Below are positions 50,257-58,687 of a DNA stretch of 64,000 bases, in pieces; position 1 is the stretch's first letter; each line of letters starts with the position of its first letter. Source of the DNA: Flavonifractor sp. An10. Its GTDB lineage: Bacteria; Bacillota; Clostridia; Oscillospirales; Oscillospiraceae. Both the position numbers and the translations under genes were made by a program. The stretch lies in the NCBI RefSeq assembly GCF_002161215.1, contig NZ_NFMB01000001.1:248001-312000 (forward strand), in the 5' to 3' direction. A model generated the notes under the pieces. It worked only from the letters and a program-made list of their open reading frames with translations, was not told the origin of the DNA and made no database searches.

Positions 50257-52023
50257 ATGAAACAGAAAGAGATAAGCCCGGTCAGGCTTTTGCTCCGGTG
50301 GGCAGGGCCGGAGAAGAAATGGCTGATCGGGTCGGTGCTGTGCGCATTTGGGAGCGGGCTGCTGGCGATCACCGCTTACCTGGGGCTGTACCGGCTGATG
50401 GACGCGGTGCTGTCCGGCGCCTGCACCCCGGCGGTGATCGCGGACTGCGCCGTGTTCGTGATGGCGGGCACCGTGGGGCGGATGGTGCTGCTGGGGGCCT
50501 CCGGGGTGCTGTCCCACAAGGGGGCCTACGGCGCCCTGTTCCGGGTGCGGTGCATGGTCACGGAGCATCTGGCGAAGGTGCCCCTGGGCGCGTTGGATGA
50601 GCGGAGCACGGGAGCGGTCAAGACCGTGCTCAACGAGGACATTGAGAAGCTGGAGCTGTTTCTGGCCCATAACCTGCCGGAGTTCGTGGCCTATCTCACC
50701 GGCCCGGTGGTGATCTTCCTCTATCTGCTGTCGGTGAATGTCCCATTGGCGCTGGTCTCGCTGCTCCCCCTGCCGCTGGCGGGAATTGTGATGGGGGTGA
50801 TCTTTGGCCGCATGAAGGGGATTCTGGAGGACGCCAACCGCTCCCTGGTGAGCTTCAACTCGGTAATGATCGAGTATGTCTCCGGGATGCGGCTCATCAA
50901 GGCGTACAACATGGGGAGCCGGTCGTTTCAGAAGTTTTCCCACGCCATTTCGGAGGAAAACCGGATCTGGAATCTAGTGACCCATAAAACCGCGCCGCCC
51001 TATGCGGCTTTCCTGCTGCTGGTGGAGTGCGGTATGCTCCTGATGATCCCGGCCGGGGGGCTGCTGTTCCTCCGTGGTTCGGTGAGTGCCAGCGTGTTTT
51101 TGCTCTTTGCCTATGTGGGCGGCATGTACCTGACGGAGATCCTGCCGCTCCAGAAGATGTCCACCACCTTTGGCCAGGCCCTCAGCGGTGTGGGAAAGGT
51201 GCGGGAGATCCTGGAGCTTCCGGTCTTTGAAGGAGGCGGGCCATTCCCGGAGGACCGCGGCATTGAACTGGACCATGTGACCTTCTCCTATGTCGGGAAG
51301 ACGGATGTGCTGCGGGATTGTTCTCTGTCGGTAAAGCAGGGGGAAAAGGTGGCCCTGGTGGGGGTGTCCGGCGCGGGCAAGAGCACTATCATCCAGCTGA
51401 TCTCCCGGTTTTACGACACAACAAAGGGCGAGGTCCGCATCGGCGGCCGGAATGTCAGGGACATCCGCTACGAGGACCTGCTCGCCCACATCTCCATCGT
51501 GTTTCAAAAGACCTTCCTCACCCGGGACAGCGTGCTGGAGAACATCCGTATGGGCACGCAGGCCACGCTGGAACAGGTGCGGGAGGCTGCCCGTCTGGCA
51601 CAGATCGACGACTTCATCCTGTCGCTGCCCCAAGGATACGACACCAAGGTTGGGGCCATGGGTTCACGCTTTTCCGGTGGGGAGCGCCAGCGCATCGCCA
51701 TTGCCCGCGCCATTTTGAAGGACGCCCCTATCCTCATTTTGGACGAGGCGACCTCTGCCGCCGACCCGGAGAATCAGGTGGAGATTGACCGGGCCATTGA
51801 AAACCTCTGCCGTGGCAAGACCGTACTCATCGTGGCTCACCGGCTGGGCGCGGTAAAGATGTGCGACAAGGTGGCGGTGGTGGAGGATCACACCATCACC
51901 TGCTGCGGAACTCATGCGGAGGTGTTGGAACAGAATTCTTATTACCGCAAAGCCTGGGCCGACTACCGGGCAGCCAGGTCCATCACCTATTCCGTGAAAG
52001 GAGGGCAAGACGATGACAAATGA
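50257..52023 (+). CDS. ABC half-transporter, pair 5 subunit A
   Basis: The 588-residue TMD-NBD protein has six helices, Walker A GVSGAGKST (about 369; Val instead of the Pro of other copies) and a changed signature FSGGERQR (about 472), with Phe for Leu. Walker B ILDEA continues into ATSAADPENQ, and H-loop IAHRLG is VAHRLG here. It overlaps its partner by 11 bp. It is the most divergent A subunit of the five, and one ATP site may be weakened. Confidence 0.87.
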   Translation: MKQKEISPVRLLLRWAGPEKKWLIGSVLCAFGSGLLAITAYLGLYRLMDAVLSGACTPAVIADCAVFVMAGTVGRMVLLGASGVLSHKGAYGALFRVRCMVTEHLAKVPLGALDERSTGAVKTVLNEDIEKLELFLAHNLPEFVAYLTGPVVIFLYLLSVNVPLALVSLLPLPLAGIVMGVIFGRMKGILEDANRSLVSFNSVMIEYVSGMRLIKAYNMGSRSFQKFSHAISEENRIWNLVTHKTAPPYAAFLLLVECGMLLMIPAGGLLFLRGSVSASVFLLFAYVGGMYLTEILPLQKMSTTFGQALSGVGKVREILELPVFEGGGPFPEDRGIELDHVTFSYVGKTDVLRDCSLSVKQGEKVALVGVSGAGKSTIIQLISRFYDTTKGEVRIGGRNVRDIRYEDLLAHISIVFQKTFLTRDSVLENIRMGTQATLEQVREAARLAQIDDFILSLPQGYDTKVGAMGSRFSGGERQRIAIARAILKDAPILILDEATSAADPENQVEIDRAIENLCRGKTVLIVAHRLGAVKMCDKVAVVEDHTITCCGTHAEVLEQNSYYRKAWADYRAARSITYSVKGGQDDDK

Positions 52024-53722
52024 ATCTCCGTTCCGCAAAAACAGGGCTTATTATATTGGCGTAGTGCTGACCGTATTGGAGGGCATCCTCTCCGGGTGCA
52101 GTTATCTGTCTGTCTACATCGTCCTCACCGCTCTGGCTTCAGGAACGATTACCGCCGGAATGGTGGGAGCGGTCACCGCGGGGCTCGTTGTCATTTTCCT
52201 GCTGCGGCTGGTCATTTACAGCACCGGGTACACCCAGGTCCAGATCGGCGGGGCGGCGGTGTCCAAGCGCCTGCGGCTGCTTCTGGGGGATAAGCTCAAG
52301 AAGATCCCCCTGGCCCGCTTCACCCAGGGGCAGGTTGGGCAGTATGTGAACACCATGACCAGCGATGTGGGCAGCTATGAGAAAATCCTGACCCATTCCA
52401 GTGGGAACATTATCAAAAACGCCGCGCTTTCCGCGGTGCTGGTGGGCTTTGTCTGCACCGTCTGGCTGCCGGCGGGGCTGATTCTGCTGGCGGTTGTCGT
52501 ACTGCTGATTCCCGACCTGTGGCTGTCCTTCCGGGTGGTAAAGGTGTACGGCGTGGCGAAAAACAAGGTCAGCGCTGAGACGGTGAGCGGCATTGTGGAG
52601 TACATTGATGGCATTCAGATGTTCCGGGCGTACAACATGGGCGGCGTGAAAAACAGGACCGTCACCCAGGCCATGGAGGAGTTCGGCCGGGTGTGCTACC
52701 AGTACGAAGCCAAGGGCATCCCCATCGGATTCGGCTACAATATCATCAGCTGGGGCAGCGTGCCGCTTATCATGGTGCTGGCCGCCGGGCCATGGGCGGC
52801 GGGGACGCTGAACGGCGTAGACTATCTGATGCTGTCCATGCTTCCCATTCTGCTGACCAAGCTCACCGCCAGTATTGCCATTGATCTCTTTGAGTGGAAG
52901 CACCTGATGGTCTCCAAAAGGAACATTGAGAATCTGATTCAGGAGCCGGAGGAGACCGGAGAGGACGCACCCTTTGTCCCGGAGCGGCACGACATCACCT
53001 TCCGGGATGTGTCGTTCTCCTATATACCGGGAGAGCCGGTCCTGAAGAGGGTGTCCTTCACCGTCCCGGAGGGAAAACTCACCGCCATCGTGGGGGACTC
53101 CGGCTCGGGCAAATCCACGATTTTGAATCTGATTGCCAAATTCTATGAGCCGCAGAGCGGGACCATCACCATCGGCGGTCGATCCATCCAGACTGTCTCC
53201 GCAGAGCGGGTGCTGGCACAGCTCTCTATGGTGGATCAGCAGGTGTTCCTCTTTGACGATACTGTGCGGGAGAATATCCGCCACGCCCGGCCCACGGCCA
53301 CTGACCGGGAGGTGGAGGCAGCCTGCAGGGACGCCGGATGTGACGGTTTTGTGGAGAAACTGGAAAAGAGCTATGACACCGAGATTGGAGAAAACGGCAG
53401 CCTGCTCTCCGGAGGAGAGCGGCAGCGGCTTTCTATCGCCAGGGCCATTCTAAAAAACAGTCCCATCCTATTGCTGGACGAGGCCACCGCATCCCTGGAC
53501 ATCGAGAACGAACTGGCGGTGAAACAGGCCATCGCCAACCTGCTCAAGGAGAAAAAGACCGTGGTGATGATCGCCCACACCCTGTCTATTGTCAAGAATG
53601 CGGATCAGATCCTGGTGGTAGCAGATGGAAAAATTGCAGAGTCCGGTACCCATGAGGAACTGCTGGCGAAGAACGGGAAGTATGCAGCCATGTGGAATGC
53701 AGAGCAAAAGATTTCCGCCTGA
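52013..53722 (+). CDS. ABC half-transporter, pair 5 subunit B
   Basis: The 569-residue TMD-NBD protein has Walker A GDSGSGKST (about 361), signature LSGGERQRLSIARA (about 465), D-loop ATASLDIENE and H-loop IAHTLS (Thr for Arg after His). It is followed after 12 bp by a DtxR-type gene, as in pair 2. Confidence 0.87.
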   Translation: MTNESPFRKNRAYYIGVVLTVLEGILSGCSYLSVYIVLTALASGTITAGMVGAVTAGLVVIFLLRLVIYSTGYTQVQIGGAAVSKRLRLLLGDKLKKIPLARFTQGQVGQYVNTMTSDVGSYEKILTHSSGNIIKNAALSAVLVGFVCTVWLPAGLILLAVVVLLIPDLWLSFRVVKVYGVAKNKVSAETVSGIVEYIDGIQMFRAYNMGGVKNRTVTQAMEEFGRVCYQYEAKGIPIGFGYNIISWGSVPLIMVLAAGPWAAGTLNGVDYLMLSMLPILLTKLTASIAIDLFEWKHLMVSKRNIENLIQEPEETGEDAPFVPERHDITFRDVSFSYIPGEPVLKRVSFTVPEGKLTAIVGDSGSGKSTILNLIAKFYEPQSGTITIGGRSIQTVSAERVLAQLSMVDQQVFLFDDTVRENIRHARPTATDREVEAACRDAGCDGFVEKLEKSYDTEIGENGSLLSGGERQRLSIARAILKNSPILLLDEATASLDIENELAVKQAIANLLKEKKTVVMIAHTLSIVKNADQILVVADGKIAESGTHEELLAKNGKYAAMWNAEQKISA

Positions 53723-53734
53723 AGGGAGAATATT

Positions 53735-54103
53735 ATGAAACTTCACGCATCCGGTGAGGACTATCTGGAGGCCGTGCTGGTACTCCAAAAGCAAAAGGGT
53801 ATGGTGCGCTCTGTGGATATCGCCCGACACATGGATGTGTCCAAGCCCAGCGTGTGCTATGCAGTGGCCACTTTGAAAGATGGCGGGTTCCTCACTATGG
53901 ATGATGGCTTTTTCTTGCATTTGACCAATATTGGACGGGAAGTGGCAGAGCAGATCTATGAAAAGCACCGCTTTTTCACCGAGCGCCTGATTGCCGCCGG
54001 CGTGGACCCGGAAACCGCTGAGGCAGACGCCTGCAGGATCGAGCACGTCATCAGCGACGAAAGTTTCCAATGCCTGAAATCGGCGAAGAAAACAGAAACG
54101 TAA
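53735..54103 (+). CDS. Short DtxR-type metal-dependent repressor, copy 3
   Basis: A 122-residue paralogue with the same ligand set (EDYLEA, EKHRFFTERL, ADACRIEHVISDE) and the HTH VDIARHMDVSKPSVCYAVATL. It is cotranscribed with ABC pair 5 and followed by a hairpin and a winged-helix gene, which gives the third copy of this cassette. Near-identical recognition helices in the three repressors mean they probably bind the same sites. Confidence 0.9.
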   Translation: MKLHASGEDYLEAVLVLQKQKGMVRSVDIARHMDVSKPSVCYAVATLKDGGFLTMDDGFFLHLTNIGREVAEQIYEKHRFFTERLIAAGVDPETAEADACRIEHVISDESFQCLKSAKKTET

Positions 54104-54108
54104 GCACA

Positions 54109-54148
54109 GCGAAGGGAGGAGGCCGTGTAGGCGGCCGCCTCCTTTTGC
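54109..54148 (+). terminator. Hairpin between DtxR and winged-helix genes (copy 3)
   Basis: A 17-bp imperfect stem (54109-54125 with 54132-54148), mostly Watson-Crick and G-T pairs with one A-C mismatch. It is at the same place as the hairpins at 21820 and 30216. Confidence 0.6.
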
Positions 54149-54162
54149 CGTTGGGGGGTGAA

Positions 54163-54588
54163 ATGGTGAATGAAATCATCGTCATCCGGGCCGCAGACCC
54201 GGACGGCAGTATGTTCCGGGCCATCATGGATGTGCTCCGGGACAGGAAGGCGGAAGTTATTGAACTGGCTGCGCCTTCTCTGGATGCCTTCACCTTTGGG
54301 GAAATAGCGATTTACCCAGAGCGCCGGACGGTACTCAAGGCAGGGGAGGAAGTTCGCCTAAATCATGGAGAGTTTTCCGTGCTCCTACTCCTGGCCAGCG
54401 CTCCTGGGCAGGTGTTCAGTAAGAATCAGCTCTATGAAGCCGCCTGGCATGAGGAGTACCGATACGGGACCACTACGGTGGAAAATATCATCTGGCGGCT
54501 GCGACAGAAACTGGAGGATGATCCTAAGCACCCGGTTTACATCAAGACAGTCATCCGGAGTGGATATAAAATAGAACTGCCAAGGTAA
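54163..54588 (+). CDS. Stand-alone OmpR/PhoB-type winged-helix protein, copy 3 (intact)
   Basis: The start is ATG at 54163 or GTG at 54166, the latter matching the other copies, behind GGGGGG. The 141-residue protein has the same N-terminal module (VNEIIVIRAADPDGSMFRAI) and a C-terminal winged helix with TTTVENIIWRLRQKLEDDP and YIKTVIRSGYKIELP. Between them the sequence differs from copy 2 (LDAFTFGEIAIYPERRTV), so target or partner may differ. No receiver domain and no kinase gene is present. Confidence 0.8.
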   Translation: MVNEIIVIRAADPDGSMFRAIMDVLRDRKAEVIELAAPSLDAFTFGEIAIYPERRTVLKAGEEVRLNHGEFSVLLLLASAPGQVFSKNQLYEAAWHEEYRYGTTTVENIIWRLRQKLEDDPKHPVYIKTVIRSGYKIELPR

Positions 54589-54594
54589 GACAAA

Positions 54595-54625
54595 GGCGGC
54601 ACCAGCATTGGTGCCGCCTCATTTT
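54595..54625. terminator. Rho-independent terminator
   Basis: A 10-bp stem GGCGGCACCA / TGGTGCCGCC (54595-54604 with 54609-54618), loop GCAT, then TCATTTT. It ends the pair 5 cassette and lies between convergent genes. Confidence 0.85.
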
Positions 54626-54635
54626 CTCATGCGGA

Positions 54636-54881
54636 TCATCGTTTGGCACAGACAAACCATCTCCCTTTTTCCATCCATAGATAGGTTTCCTTGCCCTGAA
54701 TGAGGCAAGTGTATCGGTCCCCAACGCCACCCACGCTCTGGCAGGCCGCCCGGCGGACATCCAGAATCTTGTCCACCGGGTATTTGTGGTTCTCGTCAAA
54801 CTCAATCTCCAATGGACGCAGTTTCCCCTCTGCGTCAAACCGGACAATAACCGGAACATATCGTTTCTCGCGCTGATCCAT
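54636..54881 (-). CDS. 81-residue protein paired with the Y-family polymerase
   Basis: A small hydrophilic protein (starts MDQREKRYVPVIVRFDAEG; ends WMEKGRWFVCAKR), 5 bp downstream of the polymerase gene. Small genes of this kind often follow dinB-like genes in clostridia. The function is unknown; it might modulate the polymerase. Confidence 0.65.
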   Translation of the reverse strand: MDQREKRYVPVIVRFDAEGKLRPLEIEFDENHKYPVDKILDVRRAACQSVGGVGDRYTCLIQGKETYLWMEKGRWFVCAKR

Positions 54882-54886
54882 CAGGC

Positions 54887-56137
54887 TTATCCTCCAAAGA
54901 ATCCGATAGGGTGAACGGTATGATCGTCCCGCACGTTGATATGGCCCAGGCGCGGGTCAGTATCCAGCAAGGCGCGGCGGACGCTCATGTAGCCGTACCG
55001 CTGGCGCAGGTGGTCCACCGCCCGGTCAATCCGCTCCCACTTGTCCCGCCGCTGATCCTCCGCATAGAGCGACATCTGAACGGCCCCAACATCTTCCACC
55101 AAGCCGGCGCCCCGTAGTCCAATGCTCCGGATCGGGCGCTCCCAGTGATAGTGGCGGCGGAACAATTCCATTCCTACCTCTGCCAGCTCCTGACTGGAGC
55201 AGGAGGGGGCCGGAAGTTTTCGCTGCCGAATCATAGAGCGCAATTCCGTGTCCCGGACATAGATCTCTATCACCGTGCATCGGGATGCCAGATCCCGCAT
55301 CCGGGAACAGACGCTTTCGGCCAGCAGGAGCAGCATGAGTTTGACATCTTCCTCGTTTTCCAGATCTCTGGGTGTGGTTGCGGAGTTGCCTACCGACTTG
55401 ATATTGGGGATATGGTCCGTTCGTTGGACCGGGGATATGTCCAGACCTCTTGCAAACGTGCTGAGTACCAGACCCATCTTACCAAGGCGGCGCTGCAGCA
55501 CATCCTCCGGACATTCGGCCAGCCGGCCGATGGTGCTGATCCCAATGGCCCGCAGTTTTTTGGCGGTGGCAGGTCCCACATAGAGCAAGGCCTCCACCGG
55601 CAGGGGGTAGACAATCTCCTTGTAGCTGCTTTCCGAAATCTGGGTGATGGCGTCCGGCTTTTTGTAGTCGCTGCCCAGCTTTGCGGTGATCTTGTTGTCG
55701 GCTACGCCGATGCTGGCCGTGATCCCTAACTCGAACTTGATCCGATTGCTGATCTCTCTGGCGATGGTCACGGGGGAGCCGTACAGTCCCACGCTGCCCG
55801 TCACATCCAGCCAGCTCTCATCCAGGCCAAACGGCTCCACCTGGTCGGTGTAGTCCTCGTAGATCTCTCTGGCATAGCGGCTGATGCGGATATACTCATC
55901 CATGTCGGGGGACAGGGTAACAAGCTGGGGGCACCGCTGTTTTGCCTGCCAGATGGCCATGCCGGTTTTGACGCCGTAGGGCTTGGCGATATAATTCGCG
56001 GTGAGTACGATGCCGTGCCGCTCCTCCTGGCTCCCACACACCGCCAGCGGCGTGTCCCTCGGTTCCGGGTGGCGCTGCATCTCGACGCTGGCGTAGAAGC
56101 AGTTCATATCACAGTGTAAAATGTGGCGCGTGCCCAT
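54887..56137 (-). CDS. Y-family DNA polymerase (DinB/UmuC type)
   Basis: The ATG at 56137 (GGGGGGTG upstream) gives 416 residues. It starts RHILHCDMNCFYASVE, the first catalytic Asp region of Y-family polymerases, and has the second catalytic motif in GLDESWLDVTGS (near 105), helix-hairpin-helix YVGPATAKKLRAIGI, and a C-terminal little-finger domain. It performs error-prone lesion bypass. The DESWLD form points to the Firmicute UvrX/DinB-like subgroup. An SRAP gene lies divergent to it, so this is a DNA-damage locus. Confidence 0.9.
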   Translation of the reverse strand: MGTRHILHCDMNCFYASVEMQRHPEPRDTPLAVCGSQEERHGIVLTANYIAKPYGVKTGMAIWQAKQRCPQLVTLSPDMDEYIRISRYAREIYEDYTDQVEPFGLDESWLDVTGSVGLYGSPVTIAREISNRIKFELGITASIGVADNKITAKLGSDYKKPDAITQISESSYKEIVYPLPVEALLYVGPATAKKLRAIGISTIGRLAECPEDVLQRRLGKMGLVLSTFARGLDISPVQRTDHIPNIKSVGNSATTPRDLENEEDVKLMLLLLAESVCSRMRDLASRCTVIEIYVRDTELRSMIRQRKLPAPSCSSQELAEVGMELFRRHYHWERPIRSIGLRGAGLVEDVGAVQMSLYAEDQRRDKWERIDRAVDHLRQRYGYMSVRRALLDTDPRLGHINVRDDHTVHPIGFFGG

Positions 56138-56166
56138 CGGCGTCACCCCCCTTTGCCTCCATAATA

Positions 56167-56262
56167 GAACATTTGTTTGATAAGCGCAAGAGCCGATTTC
56201 TGGAAAATGGCCGGAAGCTGTTTTCCCACATCCCTCTTTATGGTACACTATATTTTGTACCA
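56167..56262. promoter_or_regulatory. Divergent region with LexA-like box and a TGGTACA palindrome
   Basis: GAACATTTGTTT (56167-56178) is one base from the Firmicute LexA/DinR form GAAC-N4-GTTC, 30 bp before the polymerase gene. Separately TGGTACA-N8-TGTACCA (56241-56262) lies 36 bp before the SRAP gene, with TATATT inside. Either could be a damage-response operator; neither is proved. Confidence 0.45.
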
Positions 56263-56297
56263 GCGCGTACAACTTGTTGCATGGGAGGCCCAAAGTC

Positions 56298-56879
56298 ATG
56301 TGTGGTCGGTATCAGTTCACGGCGGAACAATGCGAAGAAATTCGGCAGATTGCCGAAGCGATCCAGCGCAAGTATGGCGCCGGCGCGTGGACGCCGGGGG
56401 AGATCCGGCCGTCCAACCATGCCCCGGTCCTGCTGGACGGCGCCGGAGGGCCGGTCCCAAAGCTGATGAAGTGGGGATATCAGCTGCCCGGCACGCTGGT
56501 CATCAATGCCCGTGCTGAGACGGCGGCGGAGAAGCCCCTGTTTCGGGACAGCGTCCGCAGCCGGCGCTGTCTGATCCCGTCCACAGGATTTTATGAGTGG
56601 GACGGCCAGAAGCGGAAGTATCTGTTCACCCTGCCCCGGGAGGGCGCCCTCTATATGGCGGGGCTGTATGACCGGCGGGGGAGCGAGGAGTGCTACTGCA
56701 TCCTGACCACGGCGCCCAACGCATCCATGCGGCCCATCCACGACCGGATGCCCCTGATCCTGACAGGGGAGCAGCGGCAAAGATGGCTGGCCGACGCCGA
56801 TGCCGCGACTGAGATCCTTACCGTGGCGCCCCCGGAGCTGACCCGCGCGTCAGCGGAGGCTCAGATCAGCCTGTGGTAG
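56298..56879 (+). CDS. SRAP-domain protein (YedK/HMCES family)
   Basis: The ATG at 56298 places the catalytic Cys at position 2 (MCGRY), exposed after Met removal. The other active-site residues are present: Asn70 in NARAET, Glu100 in GFYEW and His148 in IHDRMP. The 193-residue protein forms a covalent thiazolidine crosslink with abasic sites in single-stranded DNA and shields them. It is divergent from the bypass polymerase. Confidence 0.93.
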   Translation: MCGRYQFTAEQCEEIRQIAEAIQRKYGAGAWTPGEIRPSNHAPVLLDGAGGPVPKLMKWGYQLPGTLVINARAETAAEKPLFRDSVRSRRCLIPSTGFYEWDGQKRKYLFTLPREGALYMAGLYDRRGSEECYCILTTAPNASMRPIHDRMPLILTGEQRQRWLADADAATEILTVAPPELTRASAEAQISLW

Positions 56880-56920
56880 AGAGGCAGGGCAGGGGAGGAG
56901 CCGCTTTCAGGCGAAAAATA

Positions 56921-56958
56921 AAGAGGCCGCCGATCTTGTGAGATCGACGGCCTCTTGC
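56921..56958. terminator. Bidirectional terminator
   Basis: A 16-bp stem with one mismatch, AAGAGGCCG... / ...CGGCCTCTT (56921-56936 with 56941-56956), between convergent genes. Confidence 0.8.
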
Positions 56959-56991
56959 TGTGACAGGGTTGCAGGCGCCGAGATGGATGGC

Positions 56992-57492
56992 TCAGACCAG
57001 CTTCCCCATCTCCATCAGGACGGTGGCCAGCGACGCGGTCTGCTCGTTGAACTCCTGCAGAAGTTCCAACAGGCTTTCCTTGGTCAAAAGCCGCTCGCTA
57101 TCCATTTTGAACAGCTCGTACTCCTGGCTGTCCACCGCGTCGTAGGGCAGGCAGAGGATGCCTTCCTGCACCAGGCAGAGGACGCACCCGCTGAAGTCCA
57201 GGCAGCCATAAGGGATGCGCCAGACCAGGTCACGGCGCAGCGCCTTTCCGTACGGCTCATAGAAGTCCTCCAGACTGACGAAGGTGGCGCCGGACTCCTC
57301 AAGGATGTGGCAGACCCACTCCTCCTTGGGGAGTTCGGACAGAGCCAGGGGCTTTTCCATAAATGGGATGGAGTGCGGCGTGTAGGACTGGCACCGCTTT
57401 TGATCCACCCGGACCTCGACGTCCAGTTTACAGGTGCCGTCCGCCCCGCAGCTGACGCAGTCCGGGGTGTGACAGATCAACTTTGTCGGCAT
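56992..57492 (-). CDS. Uncharacterised protein with cysteine-rich N-terminus
   Basis: The 166-residue protein starts with four cysteines in about 20 residues (LICHTPDCVSCGADGTCKLDV), a possible zinc or iron site, followed by a mixed domain containing PYGKALRRDLVWRIPYGCLDFSGCVLCLVQEG and an acidic C-terminal helix. It sits 35 bp downstream of another unknown gene, and the two may form an operon. No family recognised. Confidence 0.65.
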   Translation of the reverse strand: MPTKLICHTPDCVSCGADGTCKLDVEVRVDQKRCQSYTPHSIPFMEKPLALSELPKEEWVCHILEESGATFVSLEDFYEPYGKALRRDLVWRIPYGCLDFSGCVLCLVQEGILCLPYDAVDSQEYELFKMDSERLLTKESLLELLQEFNEQTASLATVLMEMGKLV

Positions 57493-57527
57493 GAAAATCC
57501 CTCCTTTTTAGATGTGATAGGCACCGG

Positions 57528-58040
57528 TCATTTCCCCGGCTTCGACTGCGCCTTCCCGGCGGCATCATCCCAAACCTGCTGGGATAGGATCTTCTTTGCA
57601 AAGGAAAGGATGCGGTCAAGGCATCCGTCCCGAACCAGGGAGGGGACGTGTTTCGAGCAGAATTTGTCGATCTGCTCCGTCTGCCAGATGCCTTGGAACA
57701 GCAGCTCGGTGCCCAGCGCCTGGGCCATCTCGTCCAGCTGGCCGTCGGGGCTGATTTCAGCACCCTCAAAGACACAGTACGGAAGACGGAGTTTGTTGAG
57801 CACTGCCTCCACGCGCTCCCGGAGCTGAACTTCCGTAAGTAGGTTCGAAGTCAATGCCGCCTGCCAGCCAGGAGACGTGGCGCTGGGGTATCCGATGGTC
57901 ACAGTGCCCAAAAGGAATTTCCCCTCCTGGCGCAGTGCCACCTTTCCGGGCAAGGGCGCATCAAACAGGTCTTTGGCACCTGTACGGGCCGCGGCCAAGT
58001 CGCTCCCGCATACGATGAAGCGGAGTTCAAATTGTTCCAT
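57528..58040 (-). CDS. Uncharacterised 170-residue protein
   Basis: The ATG at 58040 follows GAGGAGG. The protein starts EQFELRFIVCGSDLAAARTGAKDLF and includes a segment on two-part alpha/beta folds (LLTEVQLRERVEAVLNKLRLPYCVFEGAEI). A longer open frame upstream has no ribosome-binding site and covers a terminator hairpin. Function unknown; probably cotranscribed with the next minus-strand gene. Confidence 0.6.
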   Translation of the reverse strand: MEQFELRFIVCGSDLAAARTGAKDLFDAPLPGKVALRQEGKFLLGTVTIGYPSATSPGWQAALTSNLLTEVQLRERVEAVLNKLRLPYCVFEGAEISPDGQLDEMAQALGTELLFQGIWQTEQIDKFCSKHVPSLVRDGCLDRILSFAKKILSQQVWDDAAGKAQSKPGK

Positions 58041-58687
58041 GATGATGTTCCTCCTCAAGACTGGAATGATTATGGTGTATATATAAAAAGCGCATGGAAA
58101 AGAGATCCTTTCCATGCGCTTGTGGCCGGCTGGCCGGTGTTGAGTTGACACGGCCCGGTTCCCGGGGCCTTCGGTGAAATAAAAAAGTACCCAAGCAACC
58201 AATGCGGCTCTCAGGCACTTTGAAACACGGTGACTATGACTGCTTAGACGCAGACATCAGAAACTGTTGAAACCATTATAGCTTGACCGGCCGGAAATGG
58301 CAAGAGGGGGATGGAGTTAAGAGTTCTATTTAAGCAGATAGCTATATCATGAGGAACGGAAAATCGACAGAACTTATTGAAATACACAGAGCGTTTTCCT
58401 ATGTAGTCCTGCATAGAGCATCTGAGAATGGAGTAATCCTGTCACAAGGTGCCTCCAACCGCCCCGAGGCAAAAAAATATGAAACAGATATGAAGTAAAT
58501 AAGAAGTGAATATGAAATAGAAGGTATAGAATTACAAAAAGGCTTCCCACTCATCGGACAGTAAACACTGCGTGAAATACTGCTAAGGAGCCTGCATAGG
58601 GTGAATACGGGCCGCGCCCGTGAATAAAGGGCATTGCTCCTCAGGGTGGAGCAATGCCCTTTATGCTTTTTCAAGGAGAAAACGCGG
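58041..58687. other. 647-bp stretch without a convincing gene
   Basis: It holds a 13-bp stem AAGCGCATGGAAA / TTTCCATGCGCTT (58088-58121, terminator-like) and a 16-bp stem TAAAGGGCATTGCTCC / GGAGCAATGCCCTTTA (58625-58663) that would end the XRE gene on the minus strand. A 48-codon plus frame (58349-58495) has no ribosome-binding site. The part from 58290 to 58560 is clearly AT-richer than its surroundings, perhaps a remnant of inserted DNA. Confidence 0.6.
58625..58663 (-). terminator. Terminator-like hairpin after the XRE gene
   Basis: Perfect 16-bp stem with a 7-base loop (58641-58647), 25 bp past the stop codon of the minus-strand XRE gene, with TTATTC after it on that strand. Confidence 0.65.

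Noticed and set aside
16885-53722. Tandem ABC pairs as ordinary multidrug exporters
   Set aside because: Not excluded by fold, but DtxR-type repressors, AraC/ECF context and absence of resistance genes favour uptake; left as the stated alternative.
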